From positions 6,895,501 through 6,959,500 of the forward strand of contig OZ020307.1 of assembly GCA_963971305.1 (NCBI GenBank): a DNA stretch of 64,000 nucleotides. The letters run 5' to 3'. A program made the position numbers and the translations under genes. The notes under the pieces were generated by a model. It was not told the origin of the DNA. It did not search any database and saw only the letters and a list, made by a program, of their open reading frames with translations. Origin of the DNA: Arcuatula senhousia (taxonomy: Eukaryota; Mollusca; Bivalvia; Mytilida; Mytilidae). Within the stretch, counting starts at the first letter, position 1; every line of letters begins with the position of its first letter. Below, piece by piece: positions 21,650-34,332 of this stretch.

Positions 21650-24600
21650 AAAGCTTTTAAGGAAACCACTACTTTGAAATGGTTTGACGAAAACAATATT
21701 TTTATGTGGATTAGTTAAATTAAAGCATCTTGAAATCCTGTTTGATGATTTCCTGCTCTTCGTGCAGAGTGGACGTTGTAATTTGGCTCTCCAAAATTAA
21801 TGTGTTAAATGATTTGGACTCGAAATTATGCATTTATTTTCTCTTAAATTGATGGTTTTAACACAGGATCATGCATATTTGCAATTATGTTGGTTTTAAG
21901 TTTGTTTTATGGGCGTCTAATCTCTCGATGATGGAAAACTTGGGACTGTTGGTCGACTTCCATACTGGTTCACATTAAAAACTATAGAATGTCGGACAGA
22001 CCTCTCATTTACATGATGTCTGTGGGTTTTGGTTGTCCCCCTGACAGTTCGGTGGTTTCTTACGGAGATCTGTTAATACAGATTTTCCGCTTTCCTCCAC
22101 CATTCTTGAATTCGACTACGGGTAAGTGATGTGTCGGGCAGGATGTCGGTTAGACTAGATGAGTACGTTAACCTAACCAGTTCCCGCTCTTCATCTTTTC
22201 ATTTTGGTCTATCGTTTGATGTAAGTATGTGATTCTGGTAGTTTGTATATAGCCCCTTTAAGCAATGGGTGAGAAACGGGTGTCGATGGTGGTAGAAGGG
22301 AGGGTTTGGGTGGGTTCTGCTGCCAGTAGTCCATTTTCTCCACATTGTTTGACGCGTCAGGTAAGGGAGCTAGGTTAGACACACAGAAATCCGTACCGAT
22401 GCGCTGGGGTCAGCGTTACGGAATGCTAGAACACATCCTACCCGTCTCATGGTGGCGGGTTGTTTGACGTCACGTCGTGACGGTTGTCCTTTTCAGGATG
22501 TAAAGTTAGCATACAGTACAGTACAGTACAGTACAGTTTGATGGCAGGCCCCATGATAAGAGTACAACAATTCCCCGTGTTTTAGATGTATGCTCTTTAT
22601 TTTATAGATATAGCGTACTTGTACATGAGATTACACCCATTATATTATAACTATTATCTAAATTTATGTAAATTCTAAAACCTAAGGTGTTTACCTAATC
22701 CCTCCATCGTAGTTTTGCCCTTGGCAGTTATATTTATTTGGATGTCGTTTTGGTTTTATACATTTTTCATATCAGTCTATTGAAATTGTGGATTTCCTAT
22801 GTTTGGGTTTAAGAGCTGCTGGGAGGAATAAATTTCCGAAATGGCCATACAGCTACAAAAAATAATTGCAGTTGGAGATTACATATGTGTTATAGTCTCA
22901 TGTTCATTTAATCCATACCCTTTCATAAATTATTTACATCACAAGTTGTGTTTTCAGTGTCATAATGATTCAAAATTAAACATCCATTGACCGAGTGTTT
23001 ATTCAGTGCAAAAAGAACAGCCCATCTATTATTTAAAGTTACATGATTTGTCTTGGAAACAGCAAATCTTGTTTTAGAAAATACATCACTTATCATCTCT
23101 TTATAAGCAAAGCAATTAAGAACGAAGCGACAACTTAACTTTTATGTCCTACCACAAAATGAAAATGAGTCCTTTGTATTGCATTTGTCATTAAAGCCAA
23201 AATAAGAAATAAATGTTCTACAATGTAATTAATTATGAAAGAAACAGCTTGTGGTTAAAAGTTTTAATGACAAAGAATGTCGTAATACGATTCTAGATAA
23301 AATTGGATTCAGTCATATTGTAACCATTCAGAAATATATACTCAGAATACTGTAAGTGGGTTATGGACCAAAAGGCAAGGCGCTTCAAAAGTGTACTTTT
23401 GGCATGAGCGTTTTTCACAGCGAGCATCGATAAGATATTTTTGAGGATTTTTCAAAATGTGACCAAACGTTACATCTTACAAGCCCAGACTCTCAGTGGT
23501 TATGCACAAGTATTTATCATTTGCACAAATCTTTCAATTTCAAAGATTGATTATTTTAAATGTTATTCTAAACAATATTTTTCTCAAGAATTCAAATGAT
23601 GGGAGGGGATGTTTGGGACTCGACTTGAAACCTGGGTCCCTTCTAGGTTAACGTCCCTCTTAGTCATGCACACGAGTATAATGTTCGAAGCTTGCGATGC
23701 CCGCTAAGAAGACGGGACCTAAATACTATTATTTACATTTATACTGTTTACGTACAAACTTCTATTATTGTTATGTTTAATGTCCAACCTACCGTACGTT
23801 AGTAGAGGCGCATATAGTGTTCTGGCGCTTTCGTTCGTCTTCAATCAGATTTACGCCCTGCTTGAATTTACTTTACCATGACTTACGGACATATATTTTA
23901 TTTCAATAGTACAGAAAAATAGATATTCTTTTTAAAAAATAGTTTGTTATTTGTATAAGGTAATAATTGGTAGTGACTTTCAACAGGTAGCATGAAGATG
24001 AGGGAACGGAAATCAAGTTACCATTATTGTTTAAAATTGTTATGTTTCCAACCATTTACCAAATAAATATACTTTTACTTTATCAAAATCATTTGCTTTG
24101 TCAAAATTAGTCTTTTATTTAATCTTCGAACTATATTAGAAGAAAATAACATAAATCAAATCTGATAACAACGTGATTTCCATACTGAGTGAAAAAATCC
24201 CGATCTTCCTGATAGGAACTGAAATTAAATTAAAAAAAAATCTAAGGAAATTATTTGAAAATAAGAATAAATTCATTTGTCGATTAAAAGGACAAGATTT
24301 GTTAAGGTTTCAAACGATTAACTTTGAACAGCCGTCCTTAGATTTTAAAACAGAATTGAACAATGGAGGGATATTGAGTTCAAATGTACGAACAAAAAAT
24401 TAAAACATAAATACTGAAAGACATGATGACCTACCTTTATTGTACCTAAAGGAAAGTAAACAAATAAATTTAAGAAAAAAAAACTCGACCTTGAATAAAG
24501 TGTCATCGAAAGTAATAACGTCGCAGTGAAATTGGGTGGAAATCATACGATTTTATAGGCGAGTGAACAAGGCAATTCCCCTTTCCTTTAGATATCAATA

Positions 24601-24855
24601 GGAATTAATTAATTTTCAGTGTGGTTTTGACTTCTAGACCAATATGTTTGACAGAATAAGCAAGGTTTGACTTGAAAATTGCGATGGCTCAATTTTCACC
24701 AATTAATCAAATTGTACGGTTTAAAGCTATGGTTTCTGCATAACTTTTCAGAAAACTTGACAGCAACGGTTTTGTTATTATTCCTGAAAAGTCTGAAGCA
24801 AGATGAGATAAAAGTACATGACAAAAATGTGCTTCATATTTTCGGCATTTTCAAA
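21650..24855. other. Intergenic, one microsatellite
   Basis: A short (acagt)n microsatellite lies at 22512-22537. Nothing else was recognised; the open frame at 24173-24403 is low-complexity and K/N-rich. Confidence 0.4.
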
Positions 24856-24859
24856 TTGG

Positions 24860-24960
24860 CATATTCGATGAAGACGCGCGTTTTGTCTATTCAAGACTCA
24901 TCAGAGGCGCTCTACCAAAAGTTGTAAATGCCAAACACTATATAAATATGAGTACGAAGG
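24860..24960 (+). repeat. GACGCGCG interspersed repeat, copy 2
   Basis: Contains gacgcgcgttttgtctattc, aagactcatcagaggcgctc and aaatgccaaacac. The inverted copy at 38408-38550 matches over about 100 bp, including the aaatgccaaacact and aaatatgag words, so the unit is longer than the core. Confidence 0.75.
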
Positions 24961-25424
24961 GCAAAGAACAATAAAAGTGTCAAACTAGTAACCAAATTAT
25001 GACTATATTTGGGATAGAAGTAGGGATTTGACAATTTTGAAATTTAAACGGATACTTTATAGCATTGATGTGTTCTTAAGCACAAAATAATTGATGCCGG
25101 AGAGGACTAACCTCAAAATGTCATCGTACAACAAACATTTTATTATTTTTACAAACATTTGAAAATCTAATGAGCTTGCTTGTTGGATTCTTCACAATTT
25201 TCAAGGCAGATGTTTACATGGAGCGCTCGGAATTTTGTTATTGGGTAGAATATTTAGTAGTTGAAATTCATCTGTAAATTCCCCTGAAAGGTGTTGGTTG
25301 TCATGCATTAATTTTACTTGTCTGACCTTACTGTGCTTTTGGTGGTCTCTACTGATGTTAACTGAATTTTTTTTTCCATTTTCACATTAGGTGAATGATG
25401 TTGTTAATTGGCTTTTTAAGATTG

Positions 25425-25495
25425 ATTAATTGATTGTTGTTTGTATAGTGTCCCGTCGGCGATATTTCATCCATAATCAGTGCATAAAGATGTAA
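25425..25495 (+). repeat. 'ttgattgttgtttg' repeat, short copy
   Basis: attgattgttgtttgtatag followed by gtcccgtcggcgatatttca; the latter word recurs at 33140-33165. Confidence 0.6.
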
Positions 25496-27279
25496 TTATA
25501 AATAAATATAAAAAATGGAAATAACCAAAGTCAAAAGACCGTCGAAAAAACAAAAAAGTATGAATAGATGAATTAATAAAACGAAAATTAAAAATGAACA
25601 CACTAAAATTTAAAAATTAATCAGAAAGATGGAATAATATGAGCTTTAGACAACAGAGGTTTGGGTCTATTATCATTTTTATTATTTATTGTGTGTATTC
25701 AAAAAGTTTTGACCATACCTCGCTACAGTACTATTTCCAGTATTTTTAAATAGTTATATTAGCGAGGGTAAGACTTTTTTATATACACAAAAATAATGAA
25801 AAATAAAATCCTATACCCAAACGCCTTTGCTGCTCATGAGAAGTTAGTTTCAAAACAAGAACAACCATTATATCTAAAAATGTACTATTTTGAGCGCTAA
25901 AGAACCGCCTAGCAAATCCTTGTTAGCGCGATAGTTGAATTGCAACATGGTTTTGTGCTAGAGTCAAAAGGCATTGAATCATTGAGTTCACTTTTGTTGT
26001 CTTGAACATGTTGAATATTCCGTAGTTTACATATACACGGGGTCAGATCGGCAAGTAAAGAGGTTGTTGTATTAAGCTTAATTCTACGACTTCCGGTTAA
26101 GTTTAGTTGATGATGTACGCATGAATTATGCTATCTTTTACACGACAACTTTATTAAACCGGTTTAAACTCACAAATGCTTAAACTTATCCAAATATCAT
26201 TTGCCCCATTGTAAGACAGATATATTTTGGTATAATACCTATACTTATTTGAAATTGTACCACCTCTGGTAATTTGTTGAAACGCGTCACAGTTTTCAAC
26301 AACCGACTAAGATCGTTCAAAATGATTCCAGTTAGTCTGTTTTCAGGCCTTAATAGGTATGTATACTATATTCTTAACTTTTATTATATGGTATATGTTT
26401 TGCTTGAGTGATACATTTTAAGTAAATTATGATGTTTAGGTAAATAAAGCTTTAACTTGATTGATAAGAACAATATTGTTGTATTTTGCGTTTGTTAACC
26501 CACGTAAAGTTATGATCGTATGTGTAATGAAATGTATGCAGTAGAAAACCAATACAAAATTATTATTCCTTGGCACAATTTTGACATTTTTAATCTCATT
26601 TATTCCATATTAATTTAAATGAACAAATAAAATAAACAGCAAAGTTTCAGGCGAATGGTTATACCCTTGCGTGAAATGTAGTGGGATGTCTATTCGTTTG
26701 TCCTTACACGAGTGAATTTGTTCGTTAAATCTAAGGGTACCCGTCTTTACCCACAACCCCTCAATGTTATTTTATGAAACTTTAATTAACACAACCCTAG
26801 TGACATAGATGTACGTAAACTTCCTATTGTATAAGAATTTGATTGGATTTACTCTTGGTTTCCCTTTGCAAATATAGACTTAAATTAAACTATTAGATGA
26901 CAAGGAGGACAACCCCCTTTTTATCCGCACCTATCAGTTAATTTTCATGAAAGTCAATGAATATGCTAACCGAAATTAAAAAAATGTTACTGGATTGATT
27001 AGTGGGGGATTCCTATTTAAAAACATAGACATGGCTATTAAACTACCAGAGGGTGTCCATCTCTTATCCGCAACTCTCAAACCTTTCAACCGATATTCAT
27101 TGAACTTTAACACAAATCTCTTTAGTATGATGCACCTTTTATTTAGAATATTAATTTTATTGGGTCTTTGGGAAAAAAGAGTGGGGTATTTGTTCACAGT
27201 TTTTCTACTTTGAAAGTGCATACTTAGGACATTACAGTTTTTGGTGAATTTTAACAGTTCTTTATAATTCGAAAACGAA

Positions 27280-27555
27280 ATGAAGCACGGAGAGCCAACT
27301 CATATTTGCGATGTATGCGGTAGAGGTTTTTATGGGAAGCAAAATTTATTTAACCGCTCATTTAGTAAGCCATGGCGCTGAAGCTCCATTTAAATCTGAA
27401 ATTTGCTTGAAAAGGTACAGATACAAGCATAGCCTATGAAGTCATCAACGGAATTGTGGCCAGGAAAAGAAACCCTAGCTCCCTGTTCAAGTGTGGTACA
27501 TGTCACAAATCCTTCTCTAAGAAGCGTTATTTGTTGCAACACGAAAAGATATTTT
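27280..27555 (+). pseudogene. Broken C2H2 zinc-finger gene
   Basis: From the ATG at 27280 the translation gives HICDVCGRGFYGKQNLFNR (finger 1). A one-base shift then restores HLVSHGAEAPFKSEICLKRY (linker and part of finger 2), a stop follows at KHSL, and another frame gives NPSSLFKCGTCHKSFSKKRY then LLQHEK (finger 3). Three C2H2-like units, two with the phenylalanine and leucine of the classical finger, are split by frame changes, and finger 2 has only one of its cysteines. This is a decayed fragment of a transcription-factor-like gene lying inside the TIR element. Confidence 0.65.
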
Positions 27556-27739
27556 TTTTAAAAATAAATATTGAAGAAATAAATGATACAAGTTTACACT
27601 AAATAACAACAGTAAAAATGTATGTGTTGTCTTCCATGTCCGCCAATCCTTTTGAGCGTCCCTTACAATACTGGTTATCTACATCATCAGTGTATCGTTA
27701 AAGGGGAGGTTTGAAGCGGTAATACCTGGTTTAAACTAT

Positions 27740-27880
27740 TTCTTTTGAAATGTCTTTACCAATTCAGGACCATTGCGATCTTCAACTTTTTGGGGGGTAT
27801 GTCTTCCTTGTTTTGTCTTTTCTCTTGGACATATAAGATTGGTCCTCAAACTTTGATACTTTGATTATTACTTTTATCAT
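27740..27880 (+). repeat. 'gtctgctttgttttgtc' repeat, copy 2
   Basis: accaattcaggaccattgcg, tgtcttccttgttttgtctt and acatataagattggtcctca match the copy at 57785-57910. Confidence 0.65.
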
Positions 27881-28599
27881 ATACAATACCTTTTGCCGTT
27901 TCTATCGATTTTCATGAACTATTTCACAATTTTGGTGACAGAAGTTAGATGTGTACTTTTTTTAAAATTTGATCTTATGAATAATTTTGGAATAGCTTTA
28001 TATATTTGTGAACTAAAGCAGTTGTACACCCATATAATTTTCTGTTTGTATGTTACTAAAATGAAGCATAACATACTCACAATAGTCTTAGCAAAACATA
28101 ACTTATGCAAAGTTGGCTTATAATAGAAAATGTCGTTAAACAATCTTATTTGAACAACCTGGCTTTCCAGATGCGATACACGATGCGTGTTTTTTTTCTA
28201 AATAACGCCTAAAGCGCTGCTTATATGCAAGAATAAGCATTATTGGCCGAACTTGGGCTAGAATTTGCTGTTTGAAAATAGGGGTACTGGTACTTTGACA
28301 CGAATCATTTATTACTCATCAGCTTCAGGTTTATTTGGGAAAATTGTCCTCTTTCCGGAAAGATTTTTTTTTCGAATAGGCATCTCAGAACTTACCTTAA
28401 AGCCTTTGTTTCTAAAATATCAGCAGTTACAGCTCTCAACATCTAGATTATTATTAAAATTACGTTCTAATTCCTGGCCTTTTAGTAAATGAAGCAGTTT
28501 TTACGCTTATAATTTAGCATAATACAACTTTGATACGCTAAAAAAAAGCATAATACAACAACCTCTTTACTTTCCGATCTGACCCCGTAATATACCTTG

Positions 28600-29930
28600 T
28601 TGCAGTTGAGAATATCAATTTAATATGGCCTTTTTGAACTATTTATTTATTGCTCAACATGATTTACAAAAACACTTTTTTTATTTGTCGCACGTTTTGT
28701 TTTTGCTGTTTTAGCTCTGTTTCTAAGAAAGATTTTTTGCTTTTCGACACGAACATGAGCTACATTCGCAAGGAATTTTGTTATAACTTTTTTAACACGA
28801 CTAGTCGTATAATGTTTCACTACCTTGGTAAAGATTAACGAAGGAAAAAACCTATTTTACATTTATTACTGTCATTTGGGACAATTAGTAGTATCTTCAC
28901 TTCCTGAATGCTGCCGAGCCAAGGAATTACACCTACGGTAAATTCGTAATTTTTATTTAATTTCTGATGCCTCGTTCTATAATCAGTCAGTAACGACCCC
29001 TTTGCTGATACTATGAGAGTAGCTACAGTCTTTATTTGACACACATGTGTATTGTTTTATAATAGTTTTGACATTTTGTAAAGAATACGACCAAGTAGGG
29101 TCTTATAGTGTAAACTAAATACAATAATGTATTAGTTTGGAACGATAACATTTAGAGATCTCTGTAAACCTTATAACTCAATAAGGTCAAGTTAGAGCAA
29201 ATATTTCAGAACTTTCAGCATTGATTGCTCTATCATATCACAGAATCTGATCAGTGACGTATAGAATTTAATAATCTATAACATCAAATAATCAAAATTA
29301 GCATGAAATCTGAAGGAAGTCAATATTTACTGTGTAATCTGGTTAATTTTTCTAACATGTTTTGTGTGAATTTGAGACTTTATTAAATATTTGTGTTGAT
29401 GTAACCCCGATATTTACCATGTAAAAGGGTGAGAATCTATAAAATGACTTTGATACCATGATAATTGCCTAAGATACTGTTAATCCGCTTTACTGAATCA
29501 ATAAATCATTAGATACATTATTGAGATGAAGACCACAAACCGAGGGCGCAAAGAGTCTTTCGGTGCTTTTCAAATCTTATAATACACTTTTGCAATTTTA
29601 AGACTTATTTTACTTTACAAAATTGAGTGCATTCAGAGAAAAAAAGGTAGCACTAGACTCTAACTAGATCATGCTAATAAGAATCGAAATAAGTCGATCA
29701 AATTCAGCTACAAGCTTAAAGATATCGGTTGTGTACAGCATGGTATTTTTGAACCATTTTTTTCAATAAACCGGTAGATGGAGAACATGTGAACAAAAAT
29801 CGCAAAGAAGATGCAAACCTTTCCTTCTTAGAATGTTCTTAATGTAACGAACATTACAGTTATAGATGATCAGCTTTATACTTTTTGATTATATACTGAA
29901 TATTACATGTCCCAATCTGTACCACATGTA
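28600..29930. other. AT-rich stretch, nothing recognised
   Basis: Small open frames at 28650-28838 and 28835-29044 show no motif. No repeat family was identified. Confidence 0.35.
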
Positions 29931-29934
29931 TGGC

Positions 29935-30345
29935 ATTATTCTAGATATATCATATAGTTTATATTAAGATATTTTATATAGTTAACATCTTATATACTTC
30001 ATGAGATATCTTATACAGTTGATAAGATATCTTATATAGAAATTATATAACATATCTTATATACTTTATAAGATATTTTCTTAAGTTTATAAAATATCTT
30101 ATGTACTTTATCAGATGTCCTATATACTAAAGTTTATCAGATATCTTATGAAAACTGGATTATATAAGATATCTTATATACTATATGAGATAACTTATAA
30201 ACTTCAGGAGATAACTTATAAATATTTTTATATACGATATCTAATAAAACATACAAGATCTTACAAATCATATGAGATATCTTAAAATCTATATAAAGTT
30301 TATAAGATATCTTGTATAATTCATAAGATATCTCATGTAATTTTC
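29935..30345. repeat. Palindromic 'agatatctta' satellite, left part
   Basis: Dense, irregular copies of ataagatatcttatata and close variants with GATATC at the centre, spaced about 20-30 bp. Because the unit is self-complementary, both strands look alike. The array resumes at 31965-32050 beyond a PLE insertion. Confidence 0.85.
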
Positions 30346-30424
30346 TTTATAACATATGTCAAGAGAGTTCCTCGACGTCTCGTTGTTCTCGTATAGAACT
30401 GTTGTCTCAGGTTCTTTCAGGTTC

Positions 30425-31690
30425 TCAGGACAGCTGAATTGGGGTTGGTTGTACCAGCAAAAGCACCACATACACGGCTACAACACTGTCTAAGGAGGAA
30501 ATCATTGACAATCACAAATTTGTCATTTCCACATGAACAACTGAAATCGCAATTGGCACAACTGATTAAACGCAGCTTTAAAAAAATGGAAAACGCATGC
30601 AGGTACAAATATCTAGTAGTCTATTATAACAAGACTTACTTTGTCATCAATGAGCCGAAGAAAAATCAAAAACCAAATTAACAGGAGACCAAATAATCGA
30701 CATGCTCAACTATCTCATTGACAACATATTTGTTCAGTTTGGTGGACGTGTTTTTCAGCAAACAATAGGGATTCCAATGAGCACTAATTGTGCACCTTTG
30801 CTTGCTGATTTGTTTCTTCGTTCATATGAAGCAGACTTCTTACAATCTCTTTTAAACAAAACTGATCATAGACTAGCTCTCTCTTTTAACATCACTTTCC
30901 GATATATTGATGATGTCCTTTCACTGAACAATTCTCGATTTGGTGACTTTCTCCATCTTATATATCGTCAGGAACTTGAGATTAAGGACACTACGGATTC
31001 TAGGCAGTCTGCTTCATATTCAGATCTACATCTTGAAATTGACTGTCAAGGAAAACTTTCAACAAAGCTCTATGACAAACGTGATGACTTCAACTTTCCA
31101 ATCGTCAACTTTCCCTTCTTGTGTAGCAATATTCCGTCCGCTCCAGCTTATGAAGTTTACGTATCTCAATTGACTCGATTTCCTTAGCAGAGCGGCACGT
31201 CTGACGCAAAAAATTGCTCACACAGGGTTATGTTGCTCCTCGGTTGCTGTCGTCACTAAAGGAATTTTACGGAAGACATCATGCACTTATAGACAAATAT
31301 GGGATTTCGATCTCTCAGATGAGTGCAGATGTTGGTTTGTCATATAGTTTTGTCTTCCTTTACCGGATTTGACACGCTGTTGGTTGGTATTCAGTTATTT
31401 TGTGTTTCCATGTTTTACATGTTGTCTGTTTTTGTCCCGTTCTTGTTGGCGTTTACTGGTTTTGTCTCTGCCCTTTTGGACTTTTGACATTTGGATACCC
31501 CATTGGTACCTCTGCTTCTTTCTCTCTTGGTGAATTGAACTTTTATCAATTTGATTTTCAATGTGTGTTATTTTTTGTGCTTTGTGCAAGATTAACAATA
31601 GAGGTAGGTTTGGCCCAAAAAACTAGTTTAACCCCGCCACATTTCATATGTGCTTGTCCGAAGCCAAGAATCCTTGTCAAAGCTTTTGTT
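30425..31690 (+). mobile_element. Penelope-like element with best-preserved RT palm
   Basis: Begins in the middle of the RT fingers with a block equivalent to CTSKSTTYTATTLSKEEII (30460-30520), jumps through a deletion to PHEQLKSQLAQLIKRSF (30530-30585), then runs through the palm and thumb (30702-31187) and the 3' region (31190-31540). It sits inside the palindromic satellite. The T-rich tail includes gttcttgttggcgtttactg and ggtacctctgcttctttctc. Confidence 0.85.
30702..31187 (+). pseudogene. PLE reverse transcriptase palm/thumb
   Basis: 161 codons without a stop: FGGRVFQQTIGIPMSTNCAP, LLADLFLRSYEADFLQSLL, RYIDDVLSLNNSRFGDFLH, LEIKDT, ASYSDLHLEID, TKLYDKRDDFNFP and SAPAYEVYVSQLTR. The catalytic DD pair is present; Ser replaces the usual Gly in IPMGTNCAP. 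The frame is not a full RT because the fingers are deleted upstream and a TAG at 31185 cuts the thumb. It is still the cleanest copy for family comparison. Confidence 0.85.
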
Positions 31691-31945
31691 TCTCCCTTTC
31701 AACTGTCTGTTTTTGTTTTATGTCCAGAAATGGGTCTTTCGTCATTAATCTAGGTATTTGTTTAAATCTTATGTATTGTATTTTTAGTCTTGGGCCAATG
31801 CAAGACAGCAAGCAGTGACCTCTGGTCATTTTGAAGACTGTTGGCTGTTTTCCATTGTGATTTTCTAAATTGCCGTTTCTTTGTTTCAATATTGGTTGTG
31901 TCGCGTACACTTATAACCACATCTCTTTATCGTCTACTTACACGA
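31600..31945 (+). repeat. 'tgtcgcgtacac' interspersed repeat
   Basis: aactagtttaaccccgccac (31620), gacagcaagcagtgacctct (31805) and gttgtgtcgcgtacacttat (31898) follow in the order seen in the 16.5 kb copy. It directly follows the PLE tail, suggesting it is the PLE's distal 3' end or a repeat that inserted beside it. Confidence 0.65.
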
Positions 31946-31964
31946 CTTATATGCTTATTTCTAA

Positions 31965-32050
31965 ATATTATAAGATATCTTATAAAACCTGGATTATATA
32001 AGATATCTTATATGTTATATGAGATACCTTAAATATTATGTATTATATCT
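31965..32050. repeat. Palindromic satellite, right part
   Basis: tataagatatcttataaaac and ggattatataagatatctta repeat the motif at 29935-30345, including the ggattatataagatatctta word present at about 30160. This shows the two parts were once one array. Confidence 0.8.
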
Positions 32051-32954
32051 TGAAGTTAGAATAAAAAGTTAAACGTGCTGTAATAATCGGGACATCTTTA
32101 TCAACCTAAGGGCATATCGGGCCGAGGGTTTATACAGCATTTGGTACATACTATTTAGCCATTTTATATTCATTATATTATTATTTATTTACTTTGTAAT
32201 GTTTTTTCAATCATTTTTGTGATAGGGGCGTGATAAAGGCAATGCTATATAGGATTCGTAAGATTTATATTAACTATCGAATATTCAACAACAAAAAATC
32301 ATAGGGACTATTTCGAAAATGCCGTGGCGGATGAAGAAGTTAGTGACGTCACAAGACCAAACCATATTATACAAAATAACATGGGTTGGTCCAACCAATC
32401 AAATTGATTGTTACATACCAAATTAAATTATTTTGATATATGATATAAATTATTAATCCGATATTGAAAATAATATGCAAAAATGCTAAACAATCCTTCT
32501 GATTTTTATAAGCAGTAAATATTAAAGTATAACACAGATATACCAACGATTAAAGCTTGCTTTCAAAATTATACTGTCTAACTGCCCCCCCCCCCCCAAA
32601 TATATAAGTTTAAATCATCCCAAAGTCTAACTTTACTTTGAAATTTAAAAAAAATGGAATGGGTTTATAAAGTTTTTTTATACCATATATAACCTTGAGG
32701 TGTTTACATTTTAATGCAAAAACCAAAATGTATGTTTGTGGTATATCAGGCTTTAAGTAAGAACTAGGCAATCTTATTATAAAGTTAAATGGTGGTTAAA
32801 TACTAAAGTAAATCTGTTTACTTGATACATATTTTTGTGAAATTGCTTCACCAGTCTTGTTTAAATTATGAGACATGGAAGATGAAATCGTTTTTACATG
32901 CACTCTTCTAAAAAAAAATATTCATTTTTGTTTCATTTTTGCGAAATTTCCGCA

Positions 32955-33090
32955 CCTACCCACCTGTTATCTTTTCCAGTGGCTGTCGAAAATTACTGTT
33001 CCTTGTTTCACATCCATCCTTATATGTTTTATGTTCATCGCCCTAATATAACCTAACTAGTGTTGCAAGGGTATAAAACATTAACTCAAT
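32955..33090 (-). repeat. 'gtgagtgagt' family, inverted copy
   Basis: cacctacccacctgttatct, ccagtggctg, ttcatcgccct and gttgcaagggtataaaac form the reverse complement of the order at 21180-21345. A poly(C) run lies upstream at 32583-32597. Confidence 0.6.
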
Positions 33091-33119
33091 TATTCAAAGC
33101 AGTGCTAACATGAAGGGAA

Positions 33120-33200
33120 ATATTGATTGATTGATAGATTGTCCCGTCGGCGATATTTCAGCCAAGTGGGGACATAAGCAAGTTGTTGAGGAATATTAAA
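33120..33200 (+). repeat. 'ttgattgttgtttg' repeat, short copy
   Basis: tattgattgattgatagatt followed by gtcccgtcggcgatatttca. Confidence 0.55.
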
Positions 33201-33204
33201 TGCC

Positions 33205-34330
33205 CCCAAGACCAATAGTGACTTTGAATTTAGAATGCCACTGACTAAAGGACCAATGGTTAAGGTTGGGCACTTTGGTCAGATGAGAACCAAGGGTCCT
33301 ATTCATACCTATTCATAACAACACCCAGTAAGAGAAGTATTCTTTGAAGTATGAGGAACGTGACAATCCCCCACACACACCCTTAAAGTGTTCATTTTAA
33401 CGAGCTATTAAAGATTTGTAAATTTGCAAGCTGTTTTGTGTTTTGTCAACAACATTGTTGGAGGATCAATCTAGGGAAATTAAATAAACAATCGAAACAG
33501 TAAAACAAATGAAGAGAAATAGGAATGGAAAAAAACGAACAAAATTACAAGGAATGAATACTGTATTAAGACATAAAAAGTCTTCTTATCAAGGAGCCGG
33601 TGGTCACTCATGAACTTTTTATATCAAAGATTTTATGACTTGTGATAACTGTCCACTTAATCAAATGATAAAAAGAAAACTATAGCCCCTTGTGCTCGAT
33701 TCCACTGAGATATATGACGTCAAACATTTGGCGAGAAGTCAGATTTCTTCTAGATTTTACATAACTTTTGCATTGTTACCTTTTTTTTGGGGCCTTAAAA
33801 CCATGAAGTTGTATCAAGCATTTCAAGAAATTCCATATGTCCATATAATCAGAAAATGTGATAAAAAGTAGGGTCAATGTGCAAAATATTTTTTTCAGTT
33901 TTAAAAGGTATAGCCTAGAGGAATTCCGAAATCTGACTTGAATTCTGAAACAAGAGTAACCATCCTTAAAAAATCATATATCAATTACGAGCATATATAT
34001 GTTATAATTTATCTAATTATCAGAAAACAAATTCAAAAACATAAAAGAGAGAAAATTGAGTAGGCAGAAACATCACGATTATCAAATACTATAATCAACA
34101 GAAACAAAAAACATAGATAGCTCGCAATTCTTAATATGAAAATATGAGCCATAATTAGTAAAGTTCATGAACAAGTGGTGAAAAAATTAAATTACACCAA
34201 TAAAAGAAAGTTATTTCCACTGTTAAAGAGGTATTCAGAAGTCACAGAAACTAGCTTCCGTCCGCTACGTTATATAGCATACTATTTCGAGATCGTTGAG
34301 ATGTTGTCAGTTGTGCACAATACCAGAACT
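33205..34330. other. AT-rich stretch, nothing recognised
   Basis: No coding or repeat structure was recognised. Confidence 0.35.
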
Positions 34331-34332
34331 AC

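Larger units (their letters stand above)
26033..28597. mobile_element. TIR-bounded element, about 2.56 kb
   Basis: Left end cggggtcagatcggcaagta (within 26038-26060) followed by aagaggttgttgtatt is the inverted counterpart of aatacaacaacctctttact and ttccgatctgaccccg at 28553-28592. The TIR is about 42 bp with one clear mismatch. The interior is 2.5 kb and holds a broken C2H2 zinc-finger gene (27280-27555) and a dispersed repeat (27740-27880). No transposase motif was recognised. It could be a DNA transposon that captured host sequence, or two oppositely oriented solo repeats. Confidence 0.6.

Noticed and set aside
23630..23720. tRNA-like stretch with a gttcgaagc word
   Set aside because: No consistent acceptor stem, no A box at the right spacing and no plausible anticodon arm on either strand.
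31400..31753. 117-codon ORF with hydrophobic segments
   Set aside because: It spans the non-coding T-rich PLE tail, where T-rich DNA gives F/L/V/C-rich peptides.
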